Assembly (NCBI GenBank): GCA_023401925.1
Contig: JAEXDA010000079.1
Location: forward strand, 1-35,558
Reading direction: 5' to 3'
DNA: 35,558 nucleotides
From: Bacillota bacterium
Lineage (GTDB): Bacteria > Bacillota > UBA4882 > UBA8346
A program made the translations under genes and the position numbers. Each line of letters begins with the position of its first letter. The first letter of the stretch is position 1. Shown here piece after piece: positions 7,277 to 15,134 of the stretch. A model generated the notes under the pieces. That model was not told the origin of the DNA. It ran no database searches and saw only the letters and a program-made list of their open reading frames with translations.

Positions 7277-7376
7277 TAGGTTTCCGCTAAGCCCAGAAAC
7301 CAACGAACCCGCTAAAGATTGGGTCTTGTGAGAACGCAATTCGATCCGGACCCAAGACAATGCTAGCGGGTTTTTG
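7277..7376 (+). ncRNA. Candidate structured RNA ending in a terminator
   Basis: A TATAAT at 7264-7269 would start transcription near 7277. The first hairpin is GGTTTC (7279-7284) with GAAACC (7296-7301). The second is AACCCGCTA (7306-7314) with TAGCGGGTT (7364-7372), enclosing TTGGGTC (7319-7325) with GACCCAA (7349-7355), and ends in TTTTT. CCGCTA occurs twice (7284-7289 and 7309-7314), and both copies can pair with TAGCGG at 7364-7369, so alternative terminator and antiterminator folds are possible. The 57-codon gene starts 115 nt downstream. It matches no riboswitch class I know. It could be a small RNA or a leader regulator. The -35 is weak: TTGTAA at 7237 has a 21-bp spacer. Confidence 0.5.
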
Positions 7377-7461
7377 TTATCCAAAAATTCCTCAATATCC
7401 TATATCAAACCTTCAAACCTTTAAGACAAAAGTCTAGCTGGTATTACCCCTGGGATTCTTG

Positions 7462-7488
7462 TCAATACTGATATTACGGAGGTATTGA
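7462..7488 (+). promoter_or_regulatory. Hairpin overlapping the Shine-Dalgarno of the 7491 gene
   Basis: TCAATAC (7462-7468) pairs with GTATTGA (7482-7488). The GGAGG at 7478-7482 lies in the loop and the edge of the 3' arm, just before ATG 7491. This geometry could modulate translation, or the palindrome could be a protein operator. Confidence 0.4.
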
Positions 7489-7490
7489 TC

Positions 7491-7664
7491 ATGAAACCGG
7501 TAAAAATAATTCAACGGGTTAAAAATTTTTTTAAATTTCACAATCGCCATCTATATTTTGGGGAATCAGGCGAGTCCGAATCCTGGCTTCAATACGCCTC
7601 AATCGCTTTTCAGTGTGATCCCGACAAACTGCGAAAGGAAATCCTGACCAAACGGCAAAACTAA
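7491..7664 (+). CDS. Small basic hypothetical protein (57 aa)
   Basis: Begins MKPVKIIQRVKNFFKF and ends EILTKRQN. It is 57 residues, basic at the N-terminus, with one Trp and one Cys and no clear membrane segment. The first 20 residues could form an amphipathic helix. I do not recognise it. Support comes from GGAGG 8 nt before the ATG, host-like codon use and the absence of a competing frame. It lies downstream of the structured RNA 7277-7376 and may be controlled by it or by the hairpin 7462-7488. Confidence 0.55.
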   Translation: MKPVKIIQRVKNFFKFHNRHLYFGESGESESWLQYASIAFQCDPDKLRKEILTKRQN

Positions 7665-7742
7665 ATTCAGGTTTTGTATTGCTTCATTTTATAAAAGCAA
7701 TTCAGAATGACTCTGTGGAATTTATTTGATTCTCCGTATAAA

Positions 7743-7800
7743 AAAAGCCCCTTCCCTATCCCAGATGGAGTTGTTTCCATTGACAGGATGGGGTTGGGGT
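7743..7800 (-). terminator. Possible terminator of the radical SAM operon
   Basis: On the minus strand, a CCCCAACCCCATCC arm and a GGGATAGGGAAGGGG arm can pair imperfectly and are followed by CTTTTTTTAT. Mismatches in the stem keep confidence low. It sits just beyond the stop at 7819. Confidence 0.35.
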
Positions 7801-7818
7801 TAAGTCCATAGGTTATGA

Positions 7819-9078
7819 TCATCCCTCGCTTTTTGGCAAGGTATAATTTCCGATTAAAAGTTTGGGGAACTCCTTTTTTAATTGTAACAACCATTCAGGA
7901 ATTGCCCTCAACTCAAGCGGCTCATCCTCTTCCGGATTCACCTTCTCCCGCAACCGCTCCGGGTCAAGATTCAAATTGCGAAGCTGAACCTGTTGGACTT
8001 TGGTCTCTTGAAGCAGAGCATACAAAGCCTCTGTTTCCCGGGCTTGATTGGTGAAACCGGGATATAGCAATAGGTTGATGGCGACCCTGACGTCATGGTC
8101 CGATGCGTAACATAAGGATTTCATGACATCCTGCAATTGATAATCCTGGGGATGATGATACCACTGATAATTTTCCGGTCGGGCCGAAAAAAGACTGACC
8201 CGGATGCTATCCAGTCCGTGATCAACCAAATCACGGATAGAATCAAAATAACCCGCGTTACTGTTGATGTTGATGATCCCTTTGTCCGTCCTTTGCCGGA
8301 TCTCCTGGATCGATTGGACCAATACTTCGCGTTGCAATGAAGGTTCGCCTTCACAGCCCTGTCCGAAGCTGACAATGGCATCGACGGCCGACTCCAAATG
8401 ATCCACCGAGAGTTCGACAACTTCCCGGACGCTTGGAGTGAAGTTGATTCTGCCTTGAGGGGATGGACAACATTCGGAGGGCTGTTTGGATATGCAGCCG
8501 ATACAATTGGCGTTACAAACCGGCGATACCGGAATCCCGGCCTCCCAGCGCCCATAAAAAATATTTTGAGCCGTTAAACAGTGATAACTGACGGCGCATT
8601 TGGCCAGCTGAGCCAGAATACGGTTTTCCGGATAACTCCGGATTTTCCCTTCGATCAACCGCGGTAAGTCCAGGGTATTATAATAATTAGGGCTCCACTT
8701 TAAATCCTGATCGGTTTTAATGGCGGCCACTTTAAGATGATCCCCCACGGCTCCCACTGCCGCATAGCCGAAAAGAGGCAGCTCCCCGGAAACGGCGATT
8801 TCGTATCCAGGCACCAGACAGCGGGTAAAACCAACCGGTAAAATAGCCGCAACTGCCGTATAACCTTCGACAACTTCCATGGTTTCCCCGGCTTCATCAT
8901 AACCTATGGGCAGCCTGCCCGGCAATAGCAATATCTCGCCGCCCGAAGGCATATCGATCCAGCTTTGGTCGGCGATTTCCGCCTGGGAGCCGTTGATTCC
9001 CACCGCAATTAAATCCGGGTCTGTGTATAGTCCACCCTTTTCATCCGCATAGATTAAATGTATGGATTTGGAATTCAT
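7819..9078 (-). CDS. Radical SAM protein of unknown function
   Basis: A 419-residue protein. The radical SAM cluster motif is C188-xxx-C192-xx-C195 (CNANCIGC), which binds the [4Fe-4S] that cleaves S-adenosylmethionine. Downstream are SFGQGCEGEP, a conserved glycine/cysteine block following the cluster, a GIININSNAGY strand, and SIRVSLFSARPENY, consistent with a partial TIM barrel. The N-terminal ~180 residues precede the cluster and lack a known domain; an extra CC pair follows at about 204-205. The substrate cannot be told. The ATG lies 2 nt after the TAA of the RlmI-type gene, with GAGGTT as ribosome site, so it is the last gene of a tightly coupled three-gene operon. The operon suggests, but does not prove, an RNA-modification or redox role. 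Confidence 0.85.
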   Translation of the reverse strand: MNSKSIHLIYADEKGGLYTDPDLIAVGINGSQAEIADQSWIDMPSGGEILLLPGRLPIGYDEAGETMEVVEGYTAVAAILPVGFTRCLVPGYEIAVSGELPLFGYAAVGAVGDHLKVAAIKTDQDLKWSPNYYNTLDLPRLIEGKIRSYPENRILAQLAKCAVSYHCLTAQNIFYGRWEAGIPVSPVCNANCIGCISKQPSECCPSPQGRINFTPSVREVVELSVDHLESAVDAIVSFGQGCEGEPSLQREVLVQSIQEIRQRTDKGIININSNAGYFDSIRDLVDHGLDSIRVSLFSARPENYQWYHHPQDYQLQDVMKSLCYASDHDVRVAINLLLYPGFTNQARETEALYALLQETKVQQVQLRNLNLDPERLREKVNPEEDEPLELRAIPEWLLQLKKEFPKLLIGNYTLPKSEG

Positions 9079-9080
9079 GA

Positions 9081-10253
9081 TTATACAACCTCAAAGATGA
9101 AACATTTCAAATATTCCGTTTCCGTTACCCCAACCAAAACGGGGTGATCAAGGCCCTGCGTCCGGCGTTCCAGGAGATGGAGGCGTTTTTTATTGTCAGC
9201 CGCCGCTGCGATCATAATTTCCCAAAACAAGTCCGGGGTCAGATGATGGGAACAGGAGCAGGTGATTAGGATTCCGCCGGGCTTAAGCAGTTTCAAAGCC
9301 CGCAGATTGATTTCCTTGTAACCGCGGACTGCCCCTTCCACAGCCTGTTTGCTTTTGGTGAATGCCGGAGGATCAAGAATAACCAGATCATACTCGGCCT
9401 TATTCCCCACTTCATCCCGGAGGAAATCAAATACATTGGCTACTTTGAATTTACAGACGTTATCCATCCCGTTTATAGTTGCATTTTCGACGGCCATATG
9501 GATGGCATCTTCCGAAATATCGACTCCCAAAACGGAACTGGCCCCGTAGGACGCAGCATGGATTGCAAAGCTGCCCACATGACAAAAACAATCGAGAACC
9601 TTTTTTCCTTTGACATAGCGCTCCAAAACGGCCCGGTTCGCCGATTGGTCCAGAAAATATCCGGTTTTTTGGCCTTCAAGCAAATCCACCCTGAATTTTA
9701 AGCCGTTATCCCGGATTACAACCGACGGAGGACAATCTCCATATACGCAACCAGCACGTTCGGGCAAATCTTCAAGGTGGCGGACATGAAGATCACTCCG
9801 TTCAATGATCCCTTTGGGCTCGCAAAGCTCCGCCAAAAGCCGGATGATCATCTCCCGGTTGACCTCCATACCCATGGTCAAAAATTGAGCCACCAGATAA
9901 TCTTCGAACTTATCCACAATCAGTCCGGGCAACAAATCACCTTCGCCGAATATCAGACGGTAGCTTGAAGCATCGGATTTGACCCGGCGGCGGTATTCCA
10001 GCGCTTTTTGAAGCCGGGATCTGAAGAAATTCTCGTCGATGGTTTCCCGGTTAGTGGTGAGCAAGCGGACCGCAATCTGTGAAGCCTGGTTATAATAACC
10101 AAGACCCAAAAAACGGCCCCGGTTGTCCAGAACTTCAACTACATCGCCCGATTTGACACCGATCCCGATAATCCCGATTTCTCCTTGATAAATCCATAAA
10201 TGGCCCGCTTTGATTCGTTTCTCTTTGCCGGCCTTCAAAACAACCTGATTCAT
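9081..10253 (-). CDS. rlmI: Class I SAM-dependent rRNA methyltransferase, RlmI-type
   Basis: A 390-residue protein like E. coli RlmI (23S rRNA m5C1962) and its Bacillota homologues. The N-terminal PUA domain occupies about residues 1-75 (GHLWIYQGEI, GYYN). The linker is EGDLLPGLIVDKF. The Rossmann core has motif I VLDCFCHVGSFAIHAA, GVDIS (motif II), LVILDPPAFTKSK (motif IV) and a cysteine-rich CSCSHHL near the C-terminus that supplies the catalytic Cys. Family members methylate cytosine C5 in 23S rRNA; the exact target position here is inferred. Its ATG overlaps the upstream TGA by 4 nt (ATGA), and the next gene begins 2 nt after its stop, so translational coupling is likely. Confidence 0.88.
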   Translation of the reverse strand: MNQVVLKAGKEKRIKAGHLWIYQGEIGIIGIGVKSGDVVEVLDNRGRFLGLGYYNQASQIAVRLLTTNRETIDENFFRSRLQKALEYRRRVKSDASSYRLIFGEGDLLPGLIVDKFEDYLVAQFLTMGMEVNREMIIRLLAELCEPKGIIERSDLHVRHLEDLPERAGCVYGDCPPSVVIRDNGLKFRVDLLEGQKTGYFLDQSANRAVLERYVKGKKVLDCFCHVGSFAIHAASYGASSVLGVDISEDAIHMAVENATINGMDNVCKFKVANVFDFLRDEVGNKAEYDLVILDPPAFTKSKQAVEGAVRGYKEINLRALKLLKPGGILITCSCSHHLTPDLFWEIMIAAAADNKKRLHLLERRTQGLDHPVLVGVTETEYLKCFIFEVV

Positions 10254-11635
10254 AATGCCTCCTGTTTCATAATATCTCTCGCTGCTATAACTCCCGAGAT
10301 CGAGGCCTGCATCAATCCTCTGGTAACCCCCGCGCCATCCCCCACCGCGTAAAGATTGGCAATTTTCGTTTCTAAATGGCTGTTCAGACTGAGCCTGGAA
10401 GAATAGAACTTAACCTCAACCCCATATAATAACGTATTGCGTGAGTTAACCCCGGGCGCAATAATATCAAGGGCTTTTAACATTTCTAATAAAGCTAGCA
10501 GGTGCCGGTAGGGTAAAACCAGACTCAAATCTCCCGGTGTTGCGCTTTCTAAAGTCGGCCGGACCAATCCCTTGGCCAGTCTTTCTTTGGTGGTCCGCCG
10601 TCCGCTTTGCAGATCTCCCAACCGCTGGACGATAACCCCTCCCCCTAAAAGGTTGGCAAGTCCGGAAACATACCTGCCGTAGGTAATCGGCTCATGAAAC
10701 GGCTGGGTAAAGGTCTTGCTGACCAGCAACGAAAAATTGGTATTCGAAGTCTTCCGTTCGGCATGACTATGGCCATTGACGGTAATTAAGCCGTCCTGAT
10801 TTTCCATAACCACTTCTCCGTGAGGGCACATGCAAAATGTACGGACCTTATCTTCAAAGGTCTTTGAATAATAAATAAATTTGCTCTCAAAGATGACCGA
10901 TGTCAGCTCTTCCATCACTTCAGCCGGCAGTTCCACCCGGACGCCGATATCCACCGGGTTAACGGATGATTCCAACCCCAATCTTTTTGCTTCGGTGGAA
11001 AGCCATTCCGAGCCGTCGCGTCCCGGTCCGGCAATTACATATTTCCCCAAGTATTCCTGGCCCTGGCTTGAACGGACACCTTTCAATTTATCCCCGTCAA
11101 CGATGACTTCAGCCACATCGACACCGGTGAAAATGTCGACTCCCTTTTCAACCAAAAAGTCTTGCATGGCCTGGAGTACAATTTTGGTATAACCGGTTCC
11201 CAGGTGCCGGATCTGGGACGGAATCAATCGCAGGTCTGCCAAGACAGCCCGCTTTTGAATCTGGGTAATCATTTCGTCATCAGTGCCATAGACCTTCGTA
11301 GGGGCTCCAAATCTCAAATAAATATCATCTATCTCCCGAATCAACTGGGACAATTCTTTTTTGGAAATATAATTATCTAAAAAACCACCCACTTCCGTGG
11401 AGAGGGTAAGTTTACCGTCGCTAAATGCTCCCGCACCGCCCCAACCGCAGGTAATCGAACAGGAGGAACAGTTGGCGCAGGAGATACCATGCTCGTTGGC
11501 AGGGCAAACCCGTTCCGATAAGTTATACCCTTTTTCCAATATCGCAACCTTCAGCCGGGCTTGTTTGATCAGCTCCAAAGCGGCGAAAATTGCCGCCGGC
11601 CCTCCACCAACAATAATCACATCATATTGAGCCAA
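10250..11635 (-). CDS. FAD-dependent oxidoreductase (COG2509 type)
   Basis: Flavoprotein of about 461 residues. The dinucleotide-binding motif VGGGPAAIFAALEL sits at the N-terminus. It is followed by a cysteine-rich insertion, CPANEHGISCANCSSCSITCGWGGAGAFSDGK in two halves, characteristic of uncharacterised FAD dehydrogenases of COG2509. AGPGRDG and C-terminal YAVGDGAGVTRG complete the FAD site. The function of the family is unknown; the cysteines may bind an iron-sulphur cluster. The frame is open to 11692, but TTG at 11635 is the likely start because GAGAGGAGA lies about 8 nt upstream and the motif then begins where family members do. It is first in the operon with the methyltransferase (4-nt overlap) and the radical SAM gene, and is transcribed divergently from the YigZ gene. 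Confidence 0.85.
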   Translation of the reverse strand: MAQYDVIIVGGGPAAIFAALELIKQARLKVAILEKGYNLSERVCPANEHGISCANCSSCSITCGWGGAGAFSDGKLTLSTEVGGFLDNYISKKELSQLIREIDDIYLRFGAPTKVYGTDDEMITQIQKRAVLADLRLIPSQIRHLGTGYTKIVLQAMQDFLVEKGVDIFTGVDVAEVIVDGDKLKGVRSSQGQEYLGKYVIAGPGRDGSEWLSTEAKRLGLESSVNPVDIGVRVELPAEVMEELTSVIFESKFIYYSKTFEDKVRTFCMCPHGEVVMENQDGLITVNGHSHAERKTSNTNFSLLVSKTFTQPFHEPITYGRYVSGLANLLGGGVIVQRLGDLQSGRRTTKERLAKGLVRPTLESATPGDLSLVLPYRHLLALLEMLKALDIIAPGVNSRNTLLYGVEVKFYSSRLSLNSHLETKIANLYAVGDGAGVTRGLMQASISGVIAARDIMKQEAL

Positions 11636-11875
11636 ATGAAACGCTCTCCTCTCAAAAATATCATTCCTGATATCCATTGGAAATATGTTCAAATGATTTT
11701 ATTCCACATGATTTGCAGATTTCCTGTATTTTTCATTTGAAGCCCCTTTCGATCCATCAAAGCAGGAATTTTCCAGGCCGGGTTGGAATTATTGGAATTA
11801 AAGCAGATCGGATTGATTGTTCCGTCATTGTCACGAATCGTTAATTTCCTGATTAAGCCTGGAGATGCTAAATCC

Positions 11876-12490
11876 ATGAATGACCAAACCTACCTTACCA
11901 TTTTGAAGGAAGCCTCCTGTGAACTCACCATTGAACGTTCCCGTTTCATTGGTCATTGTAGGGAAACTCCCGGCGAGGCGGCTGCAAAATCTTTTATTGA
12001 ATCCATCAAAACGACCCACTCCCAGGCCACTCACAATTGTTATGCTTATCGGCTTCAGGCCGGGGAATATCCCGTCGAATACTTTAATGATCAAGGGGAA
12101 CCCAACGGCACTGCAGGAAAACCAATTCTAGGGGCCATTTTAAGGCTGAACTTGTTGAATGTTACCGTAGTCGTAACCCGGTATTTTGGCGGAAAAAAGC
12201 TGGGAGTCCGCGGCCTTATTGAGGCCTATGGCAAAACCGCCTCCTTAGTCCTTGAAAAGGCCGGGATATTTTTAAAAATACCCAAATGTTCGGTGTCCCT
12301 GGATTATCCTTATAACGAGCATTCCAAAATAATCTATCAGTTAAAGCAAGTGACAGCGGAAAATATCTCCACTGTATTCGGGGAATCGGTTCAAACTTCT
12401 TTTTTAGTTCCGCTGAGCGAATATCCTGTTTTTCTTGATTTCCTAAAGGAATCACCCTCTATAAAAGTTTTATCGGTTGCAAAACCATAA
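11876..12490 (+). CDS. YigZ/IMPACT family protein
   Basis: A 204-residue protein of the UPF0029 (IMPACT/YigZ) family. N-terminal SRFIGHC is followed by THNCYAYR, YFNDQGEPNGTAGKPIL and VVVTRYFGGKKLGVRGLIEAYG, all hallmarks of the conserved domain at about residues 15-125. The last 70 residues form the DUF1949-like ferredoxin-fold tail. In eukaryotes IMPACT regulates Gcn2; the bacterial role is not settled, with binding to nucleic acid or the ribosome proposed. The frame is open upstream to 11783, but ATG 11876 is preferred: GGAG lies about 11 nt upstream and family members start close to the KEASCELTIERSRF region. It is divergent from the flavoprotein operon. Confidence 0.85.
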   Translation: MNDQTYLTILKEASCELTIERSRFIGHCRETPGEAAAKSFIESIKTTHSQATHNCYAYRLQAGEYPVEYFNDQGEPNGTAGKPILGAILRLNLLNVTVVVTRYFGGKKLGVRGLIEAYGKTASLVLEKAGIFLKIPKCSVSLDYPYNEHSKIIYQLKQVTAENISTVFGESVQTSFLVPLSEYPVFLDFLKESPSIKVLSVAKP

Positions 12491-12509
12491 CTTTCCTTAA
12501 AAAATTCTC

Positions 12510-12538
12510 TTGAATTTGATTTTCTCTTGTGGTAAAAT
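12510..12538 (+). promoter_or_regulatory. Sigma-A promoter of tRNA-Leu
   Basis: TTGAAT (12510-12515), a 17-bp spacer and TAAAAT (12533-12538), placed about 33 bp before the tRNA 5' end. Spacing and sequence fit a housekeeping promoter. Confidence 0.7.
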
Positions 12539-12570
12539 CAGTCTACACGCTAAAGTTCCAAGTTTGACTT

Positions 12571-12656
12571 GCCGAAGTGGCGGAATGGCAGACGCAGTGG
12601 ACTCAAAATCCACCGCCCTTAAAAGCGTGCCGGTTCGAGTCCGGCCTTCGGCACCA
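12571..12656 (+). tRNA. tRNA-Leu (anticodon CAA)
   Basis: Class II tRNA of 86 nt including an encoded CCA (12654-12656). Acceptor arms GCCGAAG and CTTCGGC pair perfectly. The anticodon stem GTGGA/TCCAC holds the loop CTCAAAA, giving anticodon CAA, which reads UUG. A long variable arm follows and the T-loop is GGTTCGAGTCC. The long variable arm and the anticodon agree on leucine. Confidence 0.95.
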
Positions 12657-12669
12657 ATTTTTAAAAGTT

Positions 12670-12698
12670 AAACCTCCAATTTGGGGGTTTTATTTTTT
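12670..12698 (+). terminator. Rho-independent terminator after tRNA-Leu
   Basis: AAACCTCC (12670-12677) pairs with GGGGGTTT (12683-12690), with one G-T wobble, followed by TATTTTTTT. Confidence 0.8.
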
Positions 12699-12839
12699 TA
12701 TACTTGCAGATAACTTGATATTCAATTTAAATCCAAGTTAAAACTCATTAAAGCTTTCGTTTGTATTCCATATTTCAAAGAATATTTAAAGACTAAGATC
12801 CGAGTGTGAAAATGTATACTAGAAAGGAGGTAAATTAAA

Positions 12840-13208
12840 ATGAAGAAATTAGCAGTTTTAATCTTTGCAGTCTGCCTGACACTTCTGGTAGGAGCCAAAA
12901 CTTTTGCAGCCCCAACCGTTGACATCAACCTATCGTCAAACTCCGGGGAAATCACACAAGAACCGGTCTTCAGCGGTTTTAGCGGTTCGATTGACTTGTA
13001 TCATCCGGACTCCAATTCAAATTCTTATAAAAATGACCTTTCATTGAATCTCAACTACGGACCTCATCATGGGCCTGGGCCTGGACATGGCCGCGGAGGA
13101 CCCGGACCCCGAACGGGTTATGGCCCTTCTCCAGAATTATGGGTTTATACGTTCATAGGAATTGTTGTGGTGGCTTTATTGTCCCATGATGATTTAGTTT
13201 TTGACTAA
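12840..13208 (+). CDS. Small secreted Gly/Pro/His-rich protein
   Basis: A 122-residue protein with a clear signal peptide (MKKLAVLIFAVCLTLLVG, cleavage likely after TFA at about 23). The mature part starts PTVDINLSSNSGEIT, passes through a Gly/Pro/His-rich low-complexity stretch (about 75-95, GPHHGPGPGHGRGGPGP) and ends with a hydrophobic segment (LWVYTFIGIVVVALL) plus a short acidic tail that could anchor it in a membrane. The ribosome site AAAGGAGG is close to ideal. A TGTATACT extended -10 lies at 12813-12820. The family is not recognised. The His-rich run could bind metal, and the layout resembles small envelope or spore-surface proteins; both are inference. Confidence 0.75.
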   Translation: MKKLAVLIFAVCLTLLVGAKTFAAPTVDINLSSNSGEITQEPVFSGFSGSIDLYHPDSNSNSYKNDLSLNLNYGPHHGPGPGHGRGGPGPRTGYGPSPELWVYTFIGIVVVALLSHDDLVFD

Positions 13209-13216
13209 AATTTTGA

Positions 13217-13433
13217 AGGGCTGTTGCAAACATACGTAAAAGGAACTATACAATATATTGCCTGAGTAGTCATCCACCCTGGCTTTACGCGGCTAGTTGG
13301 CTAGCCGATGGCAACGAAGTCGCGCATCAATGCGCACGAAAATACCGCCAGGCTGGCGGTTCGACGGCGGCTCGCAAAACGAGCCGAAGAATCTGGTATA
13401 TCTTTATCGATATTTTCTTTTGGTAACAGCCCT
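13217..13433. mobile_element. MITE-like element, 217 bp
   Basis: Ends AGGGCTGTTGCAAA (left) and TGGTAACAGCCCT (right) are inverted repeats. Inside are four perfect hairpins in a row: GGCTAG/CTAGCC (13291-13306), GCGCAT/ATGCGC (13322-13335), CCGCCA/TGGCGG (13345-13359) and CGGCTCG/CGAGCCG (13368-13386). No coding frame is present. Target duplications are not evident. The whole would fold as one branched RNA or cruciform. Confidence 0.6.
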
Positions 13434-13460
13434 ACTTTTACAGCAACTTAGAAGGCAGTG

Positions 13461-13694
13461 ATGAGTTTGAATTTTCAAGAACCCGTTCTTTACCACGTTA
13501 AACGCAACGGTCATAAATTACTTCTCAAGCTTATTGGTTTTGATGACTCCGGATTCCAAATGGAATCTCCCCTGGGTGGACCAATTAAAAGTGATTTTAT
13601 CGGAGAAATTTTAATTGATCCCCAAGGGGACCGCTACCGAATTTCCAAGATTAGTTTTCAACAGAATATGGTCTGGCTGGAACGGTACGGTTAA
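13461..13694 (+). CDS. Hypothetical protein (77 aa)
   Basis: A 77-residue protein, LNFQEPVLYHVKRNGHK, then a beta-rich body with GFDDSGFQMESPLGG and IGEILIDPQGDRYRISKI. The alternating strands and a basic N-terminal hairpin faintly resemble PilZ or small SH3-like barrels, but no RxxxR or D/NxSxxG signature is seen, so I do not assign it. ATG 13461 follows GAAGG at 5 nt; GTG 13458 is an alternative. It lies between the MITE-like element and the convergent U32 gene. Confidence 0.6.
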   Translation: MSLNFQEPVLYHVKRNGHKLLLKLIGFDDSGFQMESPLGGPIKSDFIGEILIDPQGDRYRISKISFQQNMVWLERYG

Positions 13695-13707
13695 CTTTGT
13701 TTAAATT

Positions 13708-14925
13708 CTAAACCATTTTTTTGCGAATGACCGCCCCCACTGGAACTTCTTTATCAACGGGCACCCAAATCCGATATCCATTATGAGCCTCTTGAATGGG
13801 TATTCCCTCGGGGTTGGCCATCTCCCGAATATCTAGAGATAGATTCTCATCAGGCAATAACAATTCAATATTATCGGCTGTGGTCAAATGATTTCTAACT
13901 CCCACGAGTATTTGGGATTTTAGGGATTGATATTCAAGGACCATTCCGATTAATTCATGGGTTTGGGAATACTTGACCTCCGGTTCGGTTTCCTGAATCT
14001 TTTGGCCCCCGGAAAAATAGAATCCGGTTGTAAAGCCCCGATTCGATACTTTGGCCAATTCTTCAAGCCATTGGGTATTCAAACGATATTGGTTAGGAGC
14101 ATTCATAAAAGCATCTATCGCCCGGCGGTAGGCGCGGGTGACGGCTGCCACATAATATGACGATTTCATCCGGCCTTCCACTTTTAAACTATATACCCCG
14201 GCAGCCAAGATCTCCGGCAAAGATTCAATCATGCACAGGTCTTTTGAACTCAGCAGATAACTATAACGTTGATCTTCTTCCAATATCAAGGGGTCTCCGG
14301 GACGGGTCGATTCATATAAAAGATACTCCCAGCGGCAAGGTTGGGTACATTCCCCAAGATTTCCGCTCCGGCCGGTTCTCCAAGCCGAAAGAAAACAACG
14401 TCCCGAATAGGCAATACACATAGCGCCATGAATAAAAAGTTCCAGCTCAACGCCGGGACAATTTGCCGCAATCTCAGAGATTTCACCCAAAGTTAGTTCC
14501 CGGGCCAGGACGATTCTGGCGACTCCCTGGGCTTGCCAGAACTTAACCGCTTCTTGATTGGTTGTATTGGCTTGGGTGCTCAAGTGGACGGACACTCCGG
14601 GGGCAAGTCTTCTTGCCAAACTCAGGATTCCGGGGTCACTGATTATCAGCCCGTCCACCCCGATTTCCTCCAGCTGCTTGATAAGTCTTTCGGCCAATGG
14701 TAAATCATTATTTTTAGCAAATATATTAATGGCGCCATATACTTTTACATTTTTCCGGTGGGCTTCGCCAATTCCGGTTTCCAAGTTCTCCATGCCGAAC
14801 TCAGCCTGATTTGCCCGCAGACTGAGGCCACTTACGCCTACATATACGGCATCCGCCCCATATAGAATCGCCGTACGTAATTTTTCCAAGTTTCCCGCGG
14901 GAATTAACAATTCCGGTCGCCTCAA
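13708..14925 (-). CDS. U32 family protein, TrhP-like tRNA hydroxylation factor
   Basis: A 405-residue member of peptidase family U32. N-terminal RPELLIPAGNLEKL and GADAVYVG are family marks. The PROSITE U32 signature is ELFIHGAMCIAYSGRCFLS (about residues 164-182), and CTQPCRW supplies further cysteines that probably bind an iron-sulphur cluster. KVEGRMKS lies in the second half and a small beta domain at the end. Members of this size, such as B. subtilis YrrO and E. coli TrhP (YegQ), are needed for 5-hydroxyuridine at tRNA position 34; protease activity is doubtful. TTG 14925 is chosen because GGAGG sits 8 nt upstream; an earlier TTG overlaps that site. It stands alone, convergent with the 77-residue gene. 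Confidence 0.85.
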   Translation of the reverse strand: MRRPELLIPAGNLEKLRTAILYGADAVYVGVSGLSLRANQAEFGMENLETGIGEAHRKNVKVYGAINIFAKNNDLPLAERLIKQLEEIGVDGLIISDPGILSLARRLAPGVSVHLSTQANTTNQEAVKFWQAQGVARIVLARELTLGEISEIAANCPGVELELFIHGAMCIAYSGRCFLSAWRTGRSGNLGECTQPCRWEYLLYESTRPGDPLILEEDQRYSYLLSSKDLCMIESLPEILAAGVYSLKVEGRMKSSYYVAAVTRAYRRAIDAFMNAPNQYRLNTQWLEELAKVSNRGFTTGFYFSGGQKIQETEPEVKYSQTHELIGMVLEYQSLKSQILVGVRNHLTTADNIELLLPDENLSLDIREMANPEGIPIQEAHNGYRIWVPVDKEVPVGAVIRKKMV

Positions 14926-15134
14926 TGAGAAAACCTCCAAATCAAAATGGTAATATTGCCATCTCCTCCTCTATCATAACCATAAGTTCATTGTGGGGCA
15001 ACTACAAATTGAACTATTTCTTAGAATCAATCCGCGCCCATTAGCCGACATTCTTAAAAATAAAGCACCCAAGGGACAGGTTTTACAGTCCATTGAATGC
15101 CGATTCCCAATCTCCATCAAAAAAGCCAAATACT

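Noticed and set aside
11636..11692. Longer N-terminus for the COG2509 flavoprotein
   Set aside because: The internal TTG at 11635 has a strong ribosome site and places the FAD motif where family members have it.
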